Numbered from the stretch's first letter, positions 24,212-32,480 are shown. The stretch is 34,794 nt of DNA from Sedimentitalea arenosa (GCF_016428585.1 NZ_JAELVR010000017.1:1-34794); one strand, 5' to 3'. A program made the numbers and translations. Notes: generated by a model from the letters alone, not told the origin.

Positions 24212-25270
24212 TCAGCCGGGCCAGTCTTGGGACTGCATTTCGCGCAGGCGGCTGGCGGTGCGTTCGAATTCGAACGTGCCTTCGCCTTCGACATAGAGCA
24301 TTTCGGGTTCGGCGGCGGCGGAGGCGATGAGCCGCACGCGCGCCTCGTAGAGCGCGTCGATCAGGGTCACGAAGCGCTTGGCCTCGTTGAAGTTCTGCCG
24401 CGACAGGCGGGGGATGTCCTCGAGGATCAGCACGCGGACCGCATCGGCCAGCGCGAGGTAGTCGGAGGGGCCGAGCATGGCGCCGCAGAGGTCGTAGAAG
24501 CTGGCCCGGGCGACGCCGTTGACGAAACGCGGGATCACCAGGTCGCGCTTGTTCACCTGCAGGGTCAGCGGTTCGGACGCGTCGCCGCCGAGATCGTGCC
24601 ACAGGCTGTCGATCGCGGCGCGCGCCTCGGGGCCGATCGGGGTGAAATAGACCGGGCTGCCCTGCAGCCGGTTCTGCCGGTAGTCGGTGGGGCTGGCCAG
24701 TTCGTGCACCACCATGCGGGTCTTGATGAGCTCGATGAAGGGCAGGAAGAGCTGCCGGTTGAGACCGTCCTTGTAGAGATCGTCGGGCACGCGGTTCGAG
24801 GTGGTGACGATGACGATGCCGGCGTCGAGCAGTTTCTGGAACAGTCGCCCGACGATCATCGCGTCGGTGATGTCGGTGATCTGCATCTCGTCCAGCGCCA
24901 GCAGGCGGATGTCGCCGGTGACGCTTTCGGCGACCGGCTCGAGCGCGTCCTCGTGGCCGGCCCTGCGGGCGGCGTGGAGGCCGGCGTGGATCTCCTGCAT
25001 GAAGGCGTGGAAATGCACCCGGCGGGTGGGGATGTCGGCGAGGCTTTCGACGAAGAGGTCCATCAGCATCGACTTGCCGCGCCCGACCCCGCCCCAGAGG
25101 TAGAGGCCGCGGATCGGCTCGGGCGCCTTGCGGAACAGGCCGCGTTTGACCGGGCGGCGCAGCGCGTCGGCGATGCGTTCGAACTCGGGCAGGGCGGCTT
25201 CCTGCACCGGGTCCGGGTGCAGCGTTCCGTCGGCGACATGTGCCGCGATGATGTCGGTGAGCCTGCTCAT
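24212..25270 (-). CDS. zapE: Cell division ATPase ZapE (AFG1 family)
   Basis: A 352-residue AFG1-like P-loop ATPase. Walker A is GGVGRGKSM (60-68) and Walker B is LLALDEMQITDI. TSNRVPDDLYKDGLNRQLFLPFI is the sensor-1 type segment characteristic of the family, and a long DxxR-rich C-terminal part follows. In E. coli ZapE binds the Z-ring and is needed under stress; in mitochondria AFG1 helps with respiratory complex turnover, so a wider protein-quality role is possible. It starts at ATG 25270 without a clear ribosome site. The gene stands alone, about 100 bases after the alpha/beta hydrolase gene on the same strand. Confidence 0.93.
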   Translation of the reverse strand: MSRLTDIIAAHVADGTLHPDPVQEAALPEFERIADALRRPVKRGLFRKAPEPIRGLYLWGGVGRGKSMLMDLFVESLADIPTRRVHFHAFMQEIHAGLHAARRAGHEDALEPVAESVTGDIRLLALDEMQITDITDAMIVGRLFQKLLDAGIVIVTTSNRVPDDLYKDGLNRQLFLPFIELIKTRMVVHELASPTDYRQNRLQGSPVYFTPIGPEARAAIDSLWHDLGGDASEPLTLQVNKRDLVIPRFVNGVARASFYDLCGAMLGPSDYLALADAVRVLILEDIPRLSRQNFNEAKRFVTLIDALYEARVRLIASAAAEPEMLYVEGEGTFEFERTASRLREMQSQDWPG

Positions 25271-25370
25271 GGGGCAGGCTTACCGCGCCGGCGGGGCGAT
25301 GAAAAGCGCCCGGCGCCGCGCCGCGTGCACTCGCCGGGGTCGCCCTGGCATCGGCACGGTGCGGCGCGGC

Positions 25371-26288
25371 TCAGAGCGGGTCGGGCAGCAGCGCCATCAC
25401 GGCGTCGGTGTCGTTGTAGGGCACGCCGTGGCCGGCGCCGGGGATCACCTCCTGGCGGGCGTCGGGGTTCCAGCGGGCGAGCGTGTCGCGCGCGCTGAGC
25501 GGGATGACCGGGTCGATTTCGCCCCAGAGGGCGAGCACCGGCGTGCCGGCGCGGTGCAGCGCCCGGTGCGCGCTTTCCAGGTCGCTGCCGAACACGCCGC
25601 GCATCGAGGACAGCACGGCGGGGATGTAGCCGCGCCGGTCGAGCTCGGCCTGCTGCAGGTCGACGATGCCGGGCACCGAGCTGGGCAGGGGGCGTTCGGC
25701 CTCGGCATAGGCGCGGTGCTGGCGTGGGTAGATGGCCAGCATCAGCCAGTCGCCGATCAGCGGCGTGCGGATGATGAAGCGGGTCAGCGCGTCGGTGGTG
25801 ACGGCCATCCCGGCGGGGGTCACCAGGACGAGCCGGCGGATGCGTTCGGGCTGGTTCGCGGCGAAGCGGGTGGCGATGGCGCCGCCCATCGAGTGGCCGA
25901 AGAGCACGAAGGGTTCGGTGACCTGCTGGTCGTCCAGCAGCTCCTGAAGCTGCGCGACGTGGAAGTCGAGCGTCTGCGGGTCGGTGGGGCGGTCGGACAG
26001 GCCGCGCCCGTAGAGATCGTAGACCAGCACCCGGTGGCCGCGTTCGGCCAGCGGCACGGCGAGCCCGTGCCAGACATAGGAGGGCGTGGTCAGCCCGTGT
26101 ACGCAGACGATGACGGGGCCGTCCTGCGGGCCGAACCAGCGATAGTGCGTGGCGCCGCGCGACAGGTCGGCCGTGGCGCCGGGGGCGGTGCGGCGCGCGG
26201 CGTCATCGACCGGGCGGCGCAGCGTTTCGCGCAGGATCGGCGCGGCGATCAGAAGCGCGAGGAGCGCCAGCAGGAGATATCCGGTCAT
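25371..26288 (-). CDS. Alpha/beta hydrolase with N-terminal membrane anchor
   Basis: A 305-residue hydrolase. Residues 3-19 are a hydrophobic anchor (YLLLALLALLIAAPIL), so it is probably tethered to the inner membrane. The alpha/beta fold shows the oxyanion region HGLTTPSYVWHG, nucleophile S133 (GHSMGG), acid D259 (WGEIDPVIP) and H287 (GAGHGVP), so the triad is complete. The substrate is unknown; esterase, lipase or C-C hydrolase are all possible. Its start shares one base with the HAD gene stop (TGATG at 26290-26286). It is the last gene of the fghA-yaiI-HAD-hydrolase unit. Confidence 0.9.
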   Translation of the reverse strand: MTGYLLLALLALLIAAPILRETLRRPVDDAARRTAPGATADLSRGATHYRWFGPQDGPVIVCVHGLTTPSYVWHGLAVPLAERGHRVLVYDLYGRGLSDRPTDPQTLDFHVAQLQELLDDQQVTEPFVLFGHSMGGAIATRFAANQPERIRRLVLVTPAGMAVTTDALTRFIIRTPLIGDWLMLAIYPRQHRAYAEAERPLPSSVPGIVDLQQAELDRRGYIPAVLSSMRGVFGSDLESAHRALHRAGTPVLALWGEIDPVIPLSARDTLARWNPDARQEVIPGAGHGVPYNDTDAVMALLPDPL

Positions 26289-26908
26289 CAGGCCGCCTCG
26301 GTTTCGCTGAGCAGCCCCTCGGCGACCAGCCTGTCGGCCCAGCCGTCGGGGCCGTCAAACAGGTGCGTCCGCCAGCCGCGGCTGGCGGCCATGGCGATGT
26401 TGTCGGCGCGATCGTCGGTGAACAGCAGCGCGCTGGGCGCGATGCCGCTGTCGGTTTCGACGATCTCGTAGATCTTCGGGTCGGGCTTGATGACGCCGAG
26501 ATGGCCCGAGATGAACTGGCGGTCGAATTCCGTCAGGAACGGGTAGTGGGTGGCGGCGTAGTCGAAGCTCTGGATGCCGAAATTGGTCAGCGAGAAGACC
26601 GGCACGCCACGGGCGCGCAGGGCGCGCAGCAGACGGACCGAGCGGGAGATTTCCGGCTGCGCCAGTTCGATCCAGTGATCGTGCCACATGCGGATCTCGT
26701 CGCGCCAGTCGGGGTTGGACTCGGCCATGGCATAGATGGTTCGGGTGAAATGCCCGCCCATGTCGACGCGGTCGTTCATCGCGTGCAGGTCGACGGAGGC
26801 GAACATGGCGCGGCGGCGGTCCTCGCCGATGGTGCGGTCGTAGAAGCGTTCGGGCTGCCATTCGATCAGAACGTTGCCGATGTCGAAAATCACCGCTTCG
26901 GGGGTCAT
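26288..26908 (-). CDS. HAD-family hydrolase (HAD-IA, YihX-like)
   Basis: A 206-residue phosphatase-type protein. Motif I is [10 protein letters not shown] (D9; the usual second Asp is Gly-Asn, as in YihX-like and dehalogenase-like members). Motif II is FSLTNFG, motif III lysine is in [11 protein letters not shown], and motif IV is [11 protein letters not shown]. The cap domain is the helical C1 type between about 15 and 85. Expected activity is hydrolysis of a sugar phosphate or similar; the substrate is not clear. The gene overlaps yaiI by four bases (ATGA) upstream and the hydrolase by one base downstream. Confidence 0.92.
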   Translation of the reverse strand: MTPEAVIFDIGNVLIEWQPERFYDRTIGEDRRRAMFASVDLHAMNDRVDMGGHFTRTIYAMAESNPDWRDEIRMWHDHWIELAQPEISRSVRLLRALRARGVPVFSLTNFGIQSFDYAATHYPFLTEFDRQFISGHLGVIKPDPKIYEIVETDSGIAPSALLFTDDRADNIAMAASRGWRTHLFDGPDGWADRLVAEGLLSETEAA

Positions 26909-27381
26909 GGTCCGGGGTCCTGTTGCTGGTGGCGGGCCGCGGCCCGGATCGCGCGTTCCAACGCGTCGAGAAAGCGCGCCCGGTCGGCCTTGGTGAAGCC
27001 CTTGCCCGAGCCGCCGGCACCCAGCGGGTTAGCGGCGCGCAGGTCGGCCATCAGGTCGCGCATGGCGAGTTGCTGGCCGATATTGGCCTCGGTGAACATG
27101 TCGCCGTTGTGGCGCAGCACCTGCGCGCCGGCGGCGACGCATTTCGCCGCGAGCGGGATGTCCCCGGTCACCACCACGTCGCCGGGGCCGCAGCGGTCGG
27201 CGATCCACATGTCGGCCACGTCCGGGCCGTCCGGGACGATCACGGTTTCGACCAGCGGATTGGCCGAGGGGCGCAGGCCGCCGTTGGACACCACGAACAT
27301 CCTGAGCCTGTGCCGGGTCGCGACGCGCTCGGCCTCGGCCTTGACCGGGCAGGCGTCGGCGTCGATGTAGAGCGCGCCCAA
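26905..27381 (-). CDS. YaiI/YqxD family protein (DUF188, PIN-like)
   Basis: A 158-residue protein with [52 protein letters not shown] and [32 protein letters not shown], all typical of the YaiI/YqxD family. The conserved acids (D7, D9 and the DIPLA Asp) suggest a PIN-like nuclease fold; the substrate is unknown. The start is a TTG (27381), chosen because the family begins M-x-(x)-L-Y-I/V-D-A-D and no ATG is available before that block. The gene lies five bases after fghA and overlaps the HAD gene by ATGA. Confidence 0.93.
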   Translation of the reverse strand: MGALYIDADACPVKAEAERVATRHRLRMFVVSNGGLRPSANPLVETVIVPDGPDVADMWIADRCGPGDVVVTGDIPLAAKCVAAGAQVLRHNGDMFTEANIGQQLAMRDLMADLRAANPLGAGGSGKGFTKADRARFLDALERAIRAAARHQQQDPGP

Positions 27382-27386
27382 GCCGA

Positions 27387-28217
27387 TCAGGCCCAGAGCG
27401 CGTCGGCGTGGAAGGCGACGTGATCTTCCATGAAGGTCGAGACGAAGAAATAGCTGTGATCATACCCTTTTTGCAGCCGGAAACTGGCTGGCTGGCGGCG
27501 GTCCGCGATGGCCGCTGCGAGCGTTTCCGGGCGCAGCAGGTCGATGAACTGGTCGTTGCTGCCGATGTCGATCAGCATCGGACCGTCAAAGCCCGCCTTG
27601 CGCATCATCAGGCTGGCATCGTGCCGCTCCCAGGCGGTTTCGTCGGCACCGAGATAGGCCGTGAGCTGCTTGCGGCCCCAGTCGGCCCCGGTCGGGTTGC
27701 AGATCGGCGAGAAGGCCGAGACCGAGCGGAACCGGCCCGGCAGGTTCATCGCCATGGTGAGCGCGCCATGCCCGCCCATGGAGTGACCGGTGATCGACTG
27801 GCGGTCCATGTCGAGCGCGAAGGTCGCGCCGAGCAGGGCGGGCAGCTCCTCGGTGATGTAGCTCCACATCCGGTAGTTCGGTGCCCAGGGGTCCTGCGTC
27901 GCGTCGACGTAGAAGCCCGCGCCCTGGCCGAGGTCATAGTCCTCGTCATCGGCCACGCCGTCGCCGCGCGGCGAGGTGTCGGGGAAGACCAGCGCGAGTC
28001 CCTGTTCGGCGGCCCAGGCCTGGGCGCCGGCCTTGGTCATGGCGTTTTCATGGGTGCAGGTAAGGCCCGAGAGATACCACAGCAGGGGCACCGGGCCGTC
28101 CTGCGCCTCCTGCGGGAGGAAGAGGCCGAAGGTCATGTCGCAGCCGCAGGCGTCGGAGGGATGGGTATAGACGCCCTGGATGCCGCCGAAGCACGCGTTT
28201 TCCGAGGTCTTTTGCAT
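27387..28217 (-). CDS. fghA: S-formylglutathione hydrolase
   Basis: A 276-residue cytosolic esterase-D family enzyme. It hydrolyses S-formylglutathione to formate and glutathione, the second step of GSH-dependent formaldehyde oxidation. Triad: S146 (GHSMGGHGA), D222 (GSNDQF), H254 (GYDHSYFF). [20 protein letters not shown] and VFPDTSPRG are signature segments. AAAGGA precedes the ATG at 28217. The first enzyme of the pathway, the glutathione-dependent formaldehyde dehydrogenase, is encoded at the right end of the window, 6.5 kb away on the same strand. fghA heads the four-gene unit ending with the alpha/beta hydrolase. Confidence 0.96.
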   Translation of the reverse strand: MQKTSENACFGGIQGVYTHPSDACGCDMTFGLFLPQEAQDGPVPLLWYLSGLTCTHENAMTKAGAQAWAAEQGLALVFPDTSPRGDGVADDEDYDLGQGAGFYVDATQDPWAPNYRMWSYITEELPALLGATFALDMDRQSITGHSMGGHGALTMAMNLPGRFRSVSAFSPICNPTGADWGRKQLTAYLGADETAWERHDASLMMRKAGFDGPMLIDIGSNDQFIDLLRPETLAAAIADRRQPASFRLQKGYDHSYFFVSTFMEDHVAFHADALWA

Positions 28218-28316
28218 GGCATGTCCTTTCTGATGTGGTGTCTGAGCTAGCGGGCGCTGGCGCGGGGGTAAAGGGCGGGACGTGCCCGCGGGCGGAAATC
28301 CGGGTCGAAAACGGCG

Positions 28317-29246
28317 TCAGGCGCTGCTGACCCAGGCGACGATGGCGGGGAAGCTGGCGATGCTGATGGCGGTGGAGACGAGGATCGCGGCCGAGACCCT
28401 GTGCGGCGCGACGCCGTAATGCTGCGCCAGCATGTAGACGTTGCCGGCCACCGGCATGGCGGCGGCGGCGATCACCACCGTGGCCGAGAAGGCATCGAGC
28501 GGAAACAGGACCAGCACGGCGAGACCGACGAAGAGCGGGTGCAGGATCAGCTTGCAGAAGGTCAGCCAGCCCGCGATGTGCAGCCGTTCGGCGGATTTGC
28601 TGGCCAGCGAGGCGCCGATGGCGAAAAGCGCGCCCGGCGTGGCGGCGCCGCCCAGGATGGCCAGGAAGTCGTTCATCGGGCGCGGGATCGGCAGGGCCAG
28701 CGCCGACCAGGAAAGACCCAGCACGATCGAGACGATCATCGGGTTCTTCAGCAGGCCCAGCGCGATGGTGCGTCCGATGCCCCAGCTGATCCGCCCGTCG
28801 CGGGCGCCGCTGATCAGGATGACGATGAGGCTGGAGAAGACGATGAGATCGGTGGCCAGCACCAGCATCAGCGGACCGATCGACGCCTCGCCGAACAGCA
28901 GCACGAACATCGGCAGGCCGAGGAACCCGACATTGCCGATCACCGCGCATTGCGCCTCGATCGCGGCGGTGGGCACGTCGAGCTTTCGGATGAAGGCGAC
29001 GATGGTGGCGATGCCGTAGACGAAGGCGCTGCCCCAGAGATACCCGGCGATCAGTTTCGCGTCGAACACCTCGGCCAGGGGCAGGTTGGCGGCAAAGCGG
29101 AACAGCATCGCCGACAGGGCGAAATAGAACACGAACTTGGTCAGGTAGGCGGTCGCCTCCTCGCTGAAAAAGCGCGTGCGCCCGGCCCAGTAGCCGAGGC
29201 CGATGATGGCGAAAAAGGGCAGGGTGCGCAGGAAGATCTCGACCAT
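28317..29246 (-). CDS. AEC-family transporter (auxin efflux carrier-like)
   Basis: A 309-residue inner-membrane protein with about ten hydrophobic helices. It starts MVEIFLRTLPFFAIIGLGYWAGR and carries the family's AVIGNVGFLGLPM segment (about 122-134) and GLLKNPMIVSIVLGLSW. AEC proteins are secondary carriers of organic anions or, in plants, auxin; the substrate here is unknown. There is no clear ribosome site before the ATG at 29246. It lies 99 bases before fghA on the same strand and diverges from the SnoaL-like gene. Confidence 0.92.
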   Translation of the reverse strand: MVEIFLRTLPFFAIIGLGYWAGRTRFFSEEATAYLTKFVFYFALSAMLFRFAANLPLAEVFDAKLIAGYLWGSAFVYGIATIVAFIRKLDVPTAAIEAQCAVIGNVGFLGLPMFVLLFGEASIGPLMLVLATDLIVFSSLIVILISGARDGRISWGIGRTIALGLLKNPMIVSIVLGLSWSALALPIPRPMNDFLAILGGAATPGALFAIGASLASKSAERLHIAGWLTFCKLILHPLFVGLAVLVLFPLDAFSATVVIAAAAMPVAGNVYMLAQHYGVAPHRVSAAILVSTAISIASFPAIVAWVSSA

Positions 29247-29373
29247 GGGGCAGGGGTAACGGCAAGGGATGCGGGCTGCAAGATGGCACGGTCAGGTGGC
29301 AAGTTTCAGAAGGCGTTGCCTGTGTCGCCACCGCCATGCAAGGTTCAGTCGATTGCGGGCAAGGGAGGCACGA

Positions 29374-29727
29374 ATGAGCGACGAGACGGAAATGCGGCAC
29401 CTGCTGGAGCGCTATGTCGCGGCCTATCGCGCCGGTGACAGCGCCGCCTGTGCGGCGGTGTTTACGCAAGATGGTGAATTGCGCTCGCCGTTCGGCCCGG
29501 CCGCGATCGGGCGTGATGCCATCGCGCGCACCCATGCCGCGTGGGTCGCCGAGGGCAGTGCAGGCAAGCGCGTGGACTTGCGGTCCTGGGGCGTGTCGGG
29601 TGATCTGGGCTGGTGTCTGGCGGCCTTTACGGAAGGGGATCAGACCGGAGAAGGCGAGTCGCTGTGCGTTTTGCAGCGTCGGCCGGGCGGTGGCTGGTTG
29701 ATCCGGATGTGCAGCCTGACGCCCTAG
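29374..29727 (+). CDS. SnoaL-like / NTF2-fold protein
   Basis: A 117-residue cone-shaped alpha+beta barrel protein: MSDETEMRHLLERYVAAYRAGDSAACAAVFTQDGELRSPFG is the typical NTF2/SnoaL opening, followed by IGRDAIARTHAAWV and C-terminal strands (GWCLAAFTEGD, ESLCVLQRRPGGGWLIRM). Such proteins are small-molecule isomerases, cyclases or binding subunits; this one cannot be assigned further. GGGAGG is five bases before the ATG at 29374. Its TAG shares a CTAG with the stop of convergent mbfA. Confidence 0.85.
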   Translation: MSDETEMRHLLERYVAAYRAGDSAACAAVFTQDGELRSPFGPAAIGRDAIARTHAAWVAEGSAGKRVDLRSWGVSGDLGWCLAAFTEGDQTGEGESLCVLQRRPGGGWLIRMCSLTP

Positions 29728-30698
29728 CCCGAACCGATGAGGATGCCCGCGGCGAGCACGAGCGACCCGCCCAGAACCACCTGGAAGACGGCGCGGAAGA
29801 ACGGCGTTTCCATGTACTTGTTCTGGATCCAGGCGATGGCCCACAGCTCGAAGAACACGATGGCGAAGGCGATGATCGTGGCGGTCCAGAAATCGGGGAT
29901 CAGGTAGGGCAGCGCGTGGCCCAGCCCGCCCAGCGTGGTCATCACGCCCGAGGCGATGCCGCGCTTGACCGGCGAGCCGCGACCGGAGAGTTCACCGTCG
30001 TCGGATGCGGCCTCGGTGAAGCCCATCGAGATGCCGGCGCCGACGGACGCGGCGACACCGACGAGGAACGTCGTCCAGGTGTCCTGCGTCGCGAAGGCGG
30101 TGGCGAAGATCGGCGCCAGCGTGCTGACAGACCCGTCCATCAGCCCGGCGAGCCCCGGCTGCACCCAGGTCAGGATGAACTGGCGATGGGCGGCGGCGTC
30201 CTCGTCATCGCGGGTGGCCTCGTCCAGATGCGCCTCGGCCAGTTCGGCGGCGGTGACCTGGTGGCCGGCCTCGGCGGCGGCGAGATCGCCCAGCAGCTTG
30301 CGCGTCGCGGCATCCGAGGTGCGCGCGGCGGCGGCGAGGTAGAAGCGTTCGGCGTCGCGCTCCATCGCCTCGGCCTCCTCGCGGATCCGTTCGAGGCCGA
30401 GGTTCTCGACCAGCCAGACCGGGCGGCGATAGTAGTAGCCCGCGACATGTTCGCGGCGGATCAGCGGGATGGTCTCGCCGAAGCGCCGGCTGTGCAGGTC
30501 GATCAGGCGGGCGCGGTGCTCGTCTTCCTCGGCGGCCATGCCCTCGAACATCCGTGCACTGGCCGGATAGTCGGCGCGCAGGGTTTCGGCATAGCCGCGA
30601 TAGATGCGGGCGTCGTCCTCCTCGGAGGAGATCGCGAGTGCGAGGATTTCCTGTTCCGACAGGTCGCGGAACCGTTTACGTTGGGTCATGAAGCGCAT
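29724..30698 (-). CDS. mbfA: Membrane-bound ferritin-like iron exporter MbfA (erythrin-VIT1)
   Basis: A 324-residue protein that joins an N-terminal rubrerythrin/ferritin-like di-iron domain (about 10-160) to a C-terminal VIT1/CCC1-type membrane domain (about 175-324). Iron ligands are visible in EEDDARIY, E58-x-x-H61 (AEEDEH), E108-type EEAEAMERDAE and E143-x-x-H146 (AEAGH). The membrane part has WVQPGLAGLMDGSVSTLAPIF and SMGFTEA, as in VIT1 family iron transporters. Known relatives in Bradyrhizobium and Agrobacterium export iron and protect against iron and peroxide stress under control of Irr. GAGG lies six bases before ATG 30698. A perfect Irr-like palindrome sits 13 bases upstream, supporting iron control. 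Confidence 0.93.
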   Translation of the reverse strand: MRFMTQRKRFRDLSEQEILALAISSEEDDARIYRGYAETLRADYPASARMFEGMAAEEDEHRARLIDLHSRRFGETIPLIRREHVAGYYYRRPVWLVENLGLERIREEAEAMERDAERFYLAAAARTSDAATRKLLGDLAAAEAGHQVTAAELAEAHLDEATRDDEDAAAHRQFILTWVQPGLAGLMDGSVSTLAPIFATAFATQDTWTTFLVGVAASVGAGISMGFTEAASDDGELSGRGSPVKRGIASGVMTTLGGLGHALPYLIPDFWTATIIAFAIVFFELWAIAWIQNKYMETPFFRAVFQVVLGGSLVLAAGILIGSG

Positions 30699-30710
30699 GG
30701 CCAGCCTCGA

Positions 30711-30725
30711 TTAGAATCATTCTAA
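30711..30725. promoter_or_regulatory. Irr-like iron control element (ICE box) upstream of mbfA
   Basis: TTAGAATCATTCTAA is a perfect 7-1-7 palindrome, matching the ICE motif bound by the haem-responsive regulator Irr in alphaproteobacteria. It lies just upstream of mbfA, a known Irr-repressed gene in relatives. It could also touch the divergent TetR gene, whose start is 107 bases away. Confidence 0.78.
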
Positions 30726-30773
30726 ACATACGTCCGGCGGCCGGAAACGCAAGCGGGCGCATGCGGGGTGTTG

Positions 30774-30800
30774 TTGAAACTGAACCAATCGGTTTATGTT
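30774..30800 (+). promoter_or_regulatory. Promoter with embedded palindrome, likely autoregulated TetR operator
   Basis: TTGAAA (30774-30779) and TATGTT (30795-30800) could be -35 and -10 boxes with a 15-base spacer. Within the spacer, TGAACC-AATC-GGTTTA (30781-30796) is an imperfect inverted repeat with one mismatch, the usual type of TetR-family operator. It precedes the TetR gene by 31 bases. Confidence 0.5.
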
Positions 30801-30831
30801 GGGGGCAGGCACCTTCTGACAAGGACAGGAC

Positions 30832-31449
30832 ATGACCGAGCCCGACGCCATCCTGCGCACCGGACGCAAGTTCGATCAGGTCCTGGAGGGCGCGCGCGAG
30901 GTCTTCATGGCCGACGGGTTCGAGGGCGCGAGCGTGGATGACATCGCCCGCGCCGCGGGCGTGTCCAAGGCGACGCTCTACAGCTATTTCCCTGACAAGC
31001 GGCTGCTGTTCATGGAGGTGGCGACGACCGAATGCACCCGTATGGCGGACCGGGCCTTGGACCTGATCGACCAGGCCCGCCCGCCCCGCGAGGTTCTGAC
31101 CCTGGCCGCCGGGCAGATCGTGCCGTTCCTGCTGTCGGATTTCGCGCAGCAGGTATTTCGCATCTGCGTTGCCGAGCGTGAGCGGTTTCCCGAACTGGGC
31201 CGGGCCTTCTATGCCAGCGGGCCCGAGATGGGCCGCAACCGCCTGATGGAATACATGACCGAGGCGGCGGCGCGCGGCGAACTGGTGATCGAGGATGTCG
31301 AGATGGCGGCCGAACAGTTCTCGGAACTCTGCAAGGCCAAGCTGTGGGTGCGGGCGGTCTTCGGCATCCAGCGCCGGTTCTCGCCGGAGGAGATCGACGA
31401 CGTGATCGCCAACGCCGTCGATACGTTCATGGCGCGCTACGGGGCGTAG
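30832..31449 (+). CDS. TetR/AcrR family transcriptional regulator
   Basis: A 205-residue repressor-type protein. The N-terminal helix-turn-helix spans about 15-60 (EGARVFM-type helix, then ASVDDIARAAGVSKATLYSYFPDKRLLF). The C-terminal ligand/dimer domain is helical, and the ligand is unknown. AAGGACAGGA precedes the ATG at 30832. A palindrome in its own promoter suggests self-regulation. The divergent gene is mbfA, but the separate Irr-like box next to mbfA suggests that the two are controlled independently. It may act on the convergent SDR/DUF6552 genes or on distant targets. Confidence 0.93.
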   Translation: MTEPDAILRTGRKFDQVLEGAREVFMADGFEGASVDDIARAAGVSKATLYSYFPDKRLLFMEVATTECTRMADRALDLIDQARPPREVLTLAAGQIVPFLLSDFAQQVFRICVAERERFPELGRAFYASGPEMGRNRLMEYMTEAAARGELVIEDVEMAAEQFSELCKAKLWVRAVFGIQRRFSPEEIDDVIANAVDTFMARYGA

Positions 31450-31450
31450 G

Positions 31451-31467
31451 GCGGCCATCGGGGCCGC
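31451..31467. terminator. Possible bidirectional hairpin between the TetR and DUF6552 genes
   Basis: GCGGCC (31451-31456) pairs with GGCCGC (31462-31467) two bases after the TetR stop and just past the DUF6552 stop. No T tract follows, so this is weak. Confidence 0.3.
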
Positions 31468-31472
31468 GCCGG

Positions 31473-31724
31473 TCAGCCGCTGGCCAGCCCGGCCGCCAGC
31501 GCGGCAAGTGCGACCAGGTGGATCAGCATGATGGCGCGGTCCTTCCAGAGCAGGCCCACCGCGAACCATCCCAGAACGCCGACGAGAAAGAACAGGATGT
31601 TCCAGGGCGCCCAGCCGAACCCCGTCGCCGTGTATCCGAGGATCTGCACGATGGAGGCGCCCCATTTCAGGTTGAAGGCCAACTGGTCCCTGGTCACGAG
31701 GGGGTCTGCGCATTCAGACCGCAC
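31473..31724 (-). CDS. DUF6552 family small membrane protein
   Basis: An 83-residue protein with three hydrophobic stretches (ASIVQILGYTATGFGW, NILFFLVGVLGWFAVGLL and AIMLIHLVALAALAAGLA). LAFNLKWGASIVQ and WAPWNILFFL match my memory of DUF6552, a small Rhodobacteraceae membrane family without known function. The start is uncertain: GTG 31724 overlaps the SDR stop, and GTG 31697 (VTRDQLAFNLKW) would begin at the conserved block. Either way it is coupled to the SDR gene. Confidence 0.75.
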   Translation of the reverse strand: MRSECADPLVTRDQLAFNLKWGASIVQILGYTATGFGWAPWNILFFLVGVLGWFAVGLLWKDRAIMLIHLVALAALAAGLASG

Positions 31725-32418
31725 GGGTCAGCCCCCCGTCGATCCTGAGGTTTTGCCCGGTCATGTAGCCGCCTTTGTCGGAGGCCAGCCACGCGATGAG
31801 CGAGGACACTTCGGCGGCGTGACCATAACGCCCCATCGGGATGCGGGCGCGGCGATCTTCGGTTTCGGGCAGGCTGTCGATGAACCCCGGCAGAACGTTG
31901 TTCATGCGGATGTTGTCGGCGGCATATCGGTCGGCGAAGAGCTTGGAGAACGCCGCCAGCCCGGCGCGGAACACGCCGGATGTCGGAAACAGAGGGTCGG
32001 GTTCGAACGCGGCGAAGGTCGAGATGTTGATGATCGCGCCTCCGCCCTGCGCCTGCATCACCGGCGTCACGAGACGGGTCGGGCGCACGACGTTCAACAG
32101 ATAGACCTCCATCCCCGCGTGCCAATCGTCGTCCGAAATCTCGAGCACCGGCCCCTTGGGGCCATGCCCGGCGGAATTGACCAGCACGTCGATGCGGCCC
32201 CAGCGGTCGAGCGCGCCATCGACCAGGGCCTGCAGATCCGCCTGTGACCGGTTCGAGCCGGTGACCCCGAACCCGCCGAGTTCGTCCGCCAGGGCCTCTC
32301 CCTTGCCTGACGAGGACAGGATCGCGACCCGGAACCCGTCCGCCGCCAGCCGTCTGGCCGCGTCGGCCCCCATGCCGGAGCCGCCGGCGGTGATGAGCGC
32401 TGTTTTTTCTATTGTCAT
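31714..32418 (-). CDS. SDR-family oxidoreductase with atypical S-x3-R active site
   Basis: A 234-residue Rossmann-fold protein. The cofactor-binding motif is TAGGSGMG (10-17), followed by NSAG (81-84, for NNAG) and catalytic-region S133 (NISTFAAF). At the place of the usual Y-x3-K the sequence reads PTSGVFRAGLAAFSK, which aligns as S147-x3-R151, so both catalytic residues are replaced. VLPGFIDSLPE and YMTGQNLRIDGGLTR are the normal C-terminal SDR segments. I recall a subgroup with this change. It may be a non-classical reductase or a non-catalytic protein. AAAAGGAG precedes the ATG at 32418. It is divergent from the LysR gene, its probable regulator. Confidence 0.92.
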   Translation of the reverse strand: MTIEKTALITAGGSGMGADAARRLAADGFRVAILSSSGKGEALADELGGFGVTGSNRSQADLQALVDGALDRWGRIDVLVNSAGHGPKGPVLEISDDDWHAGMEVYLLNVVRPTRLVTPVMQAQGGGAIINISTFAAFEPDPLFPTSGVFRAGLAAFSKLFADRYAADNIRMNNVLPGFIDSLPETEDRRARIPMGRYGHAAEVSSLIAWLASDKGGYMTGQNLRIDGGLTRAV

Positions 32419-32432
32419 GTCGATCTCCTTTT

Positions 32433-32479
32433 CGGCTTGCGATCAACATAGAGGCGCCCTTGCGACACTTGTAATCAGA
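32433..32479 (-). promoter_or_regulatory. Possible promoter of the SDR-DUF6552 unit
   Basis: On the reverse strand, TTACAA and TATGTT are separated by 18 bases within the 97-base gap between the SDR and LysR genes. The match is modest, but the position fits transcription of the SDR gene. Confidence 0.35.
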
Positions 32480-32480
32480 A

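Noticed and set aside
28048-29844. 598-aa reverse frame over the AEC and fghA region
   Set aside because: Overlaps two recognised genes in the same direction but a different frame; low-complexity Arg-rich translation.
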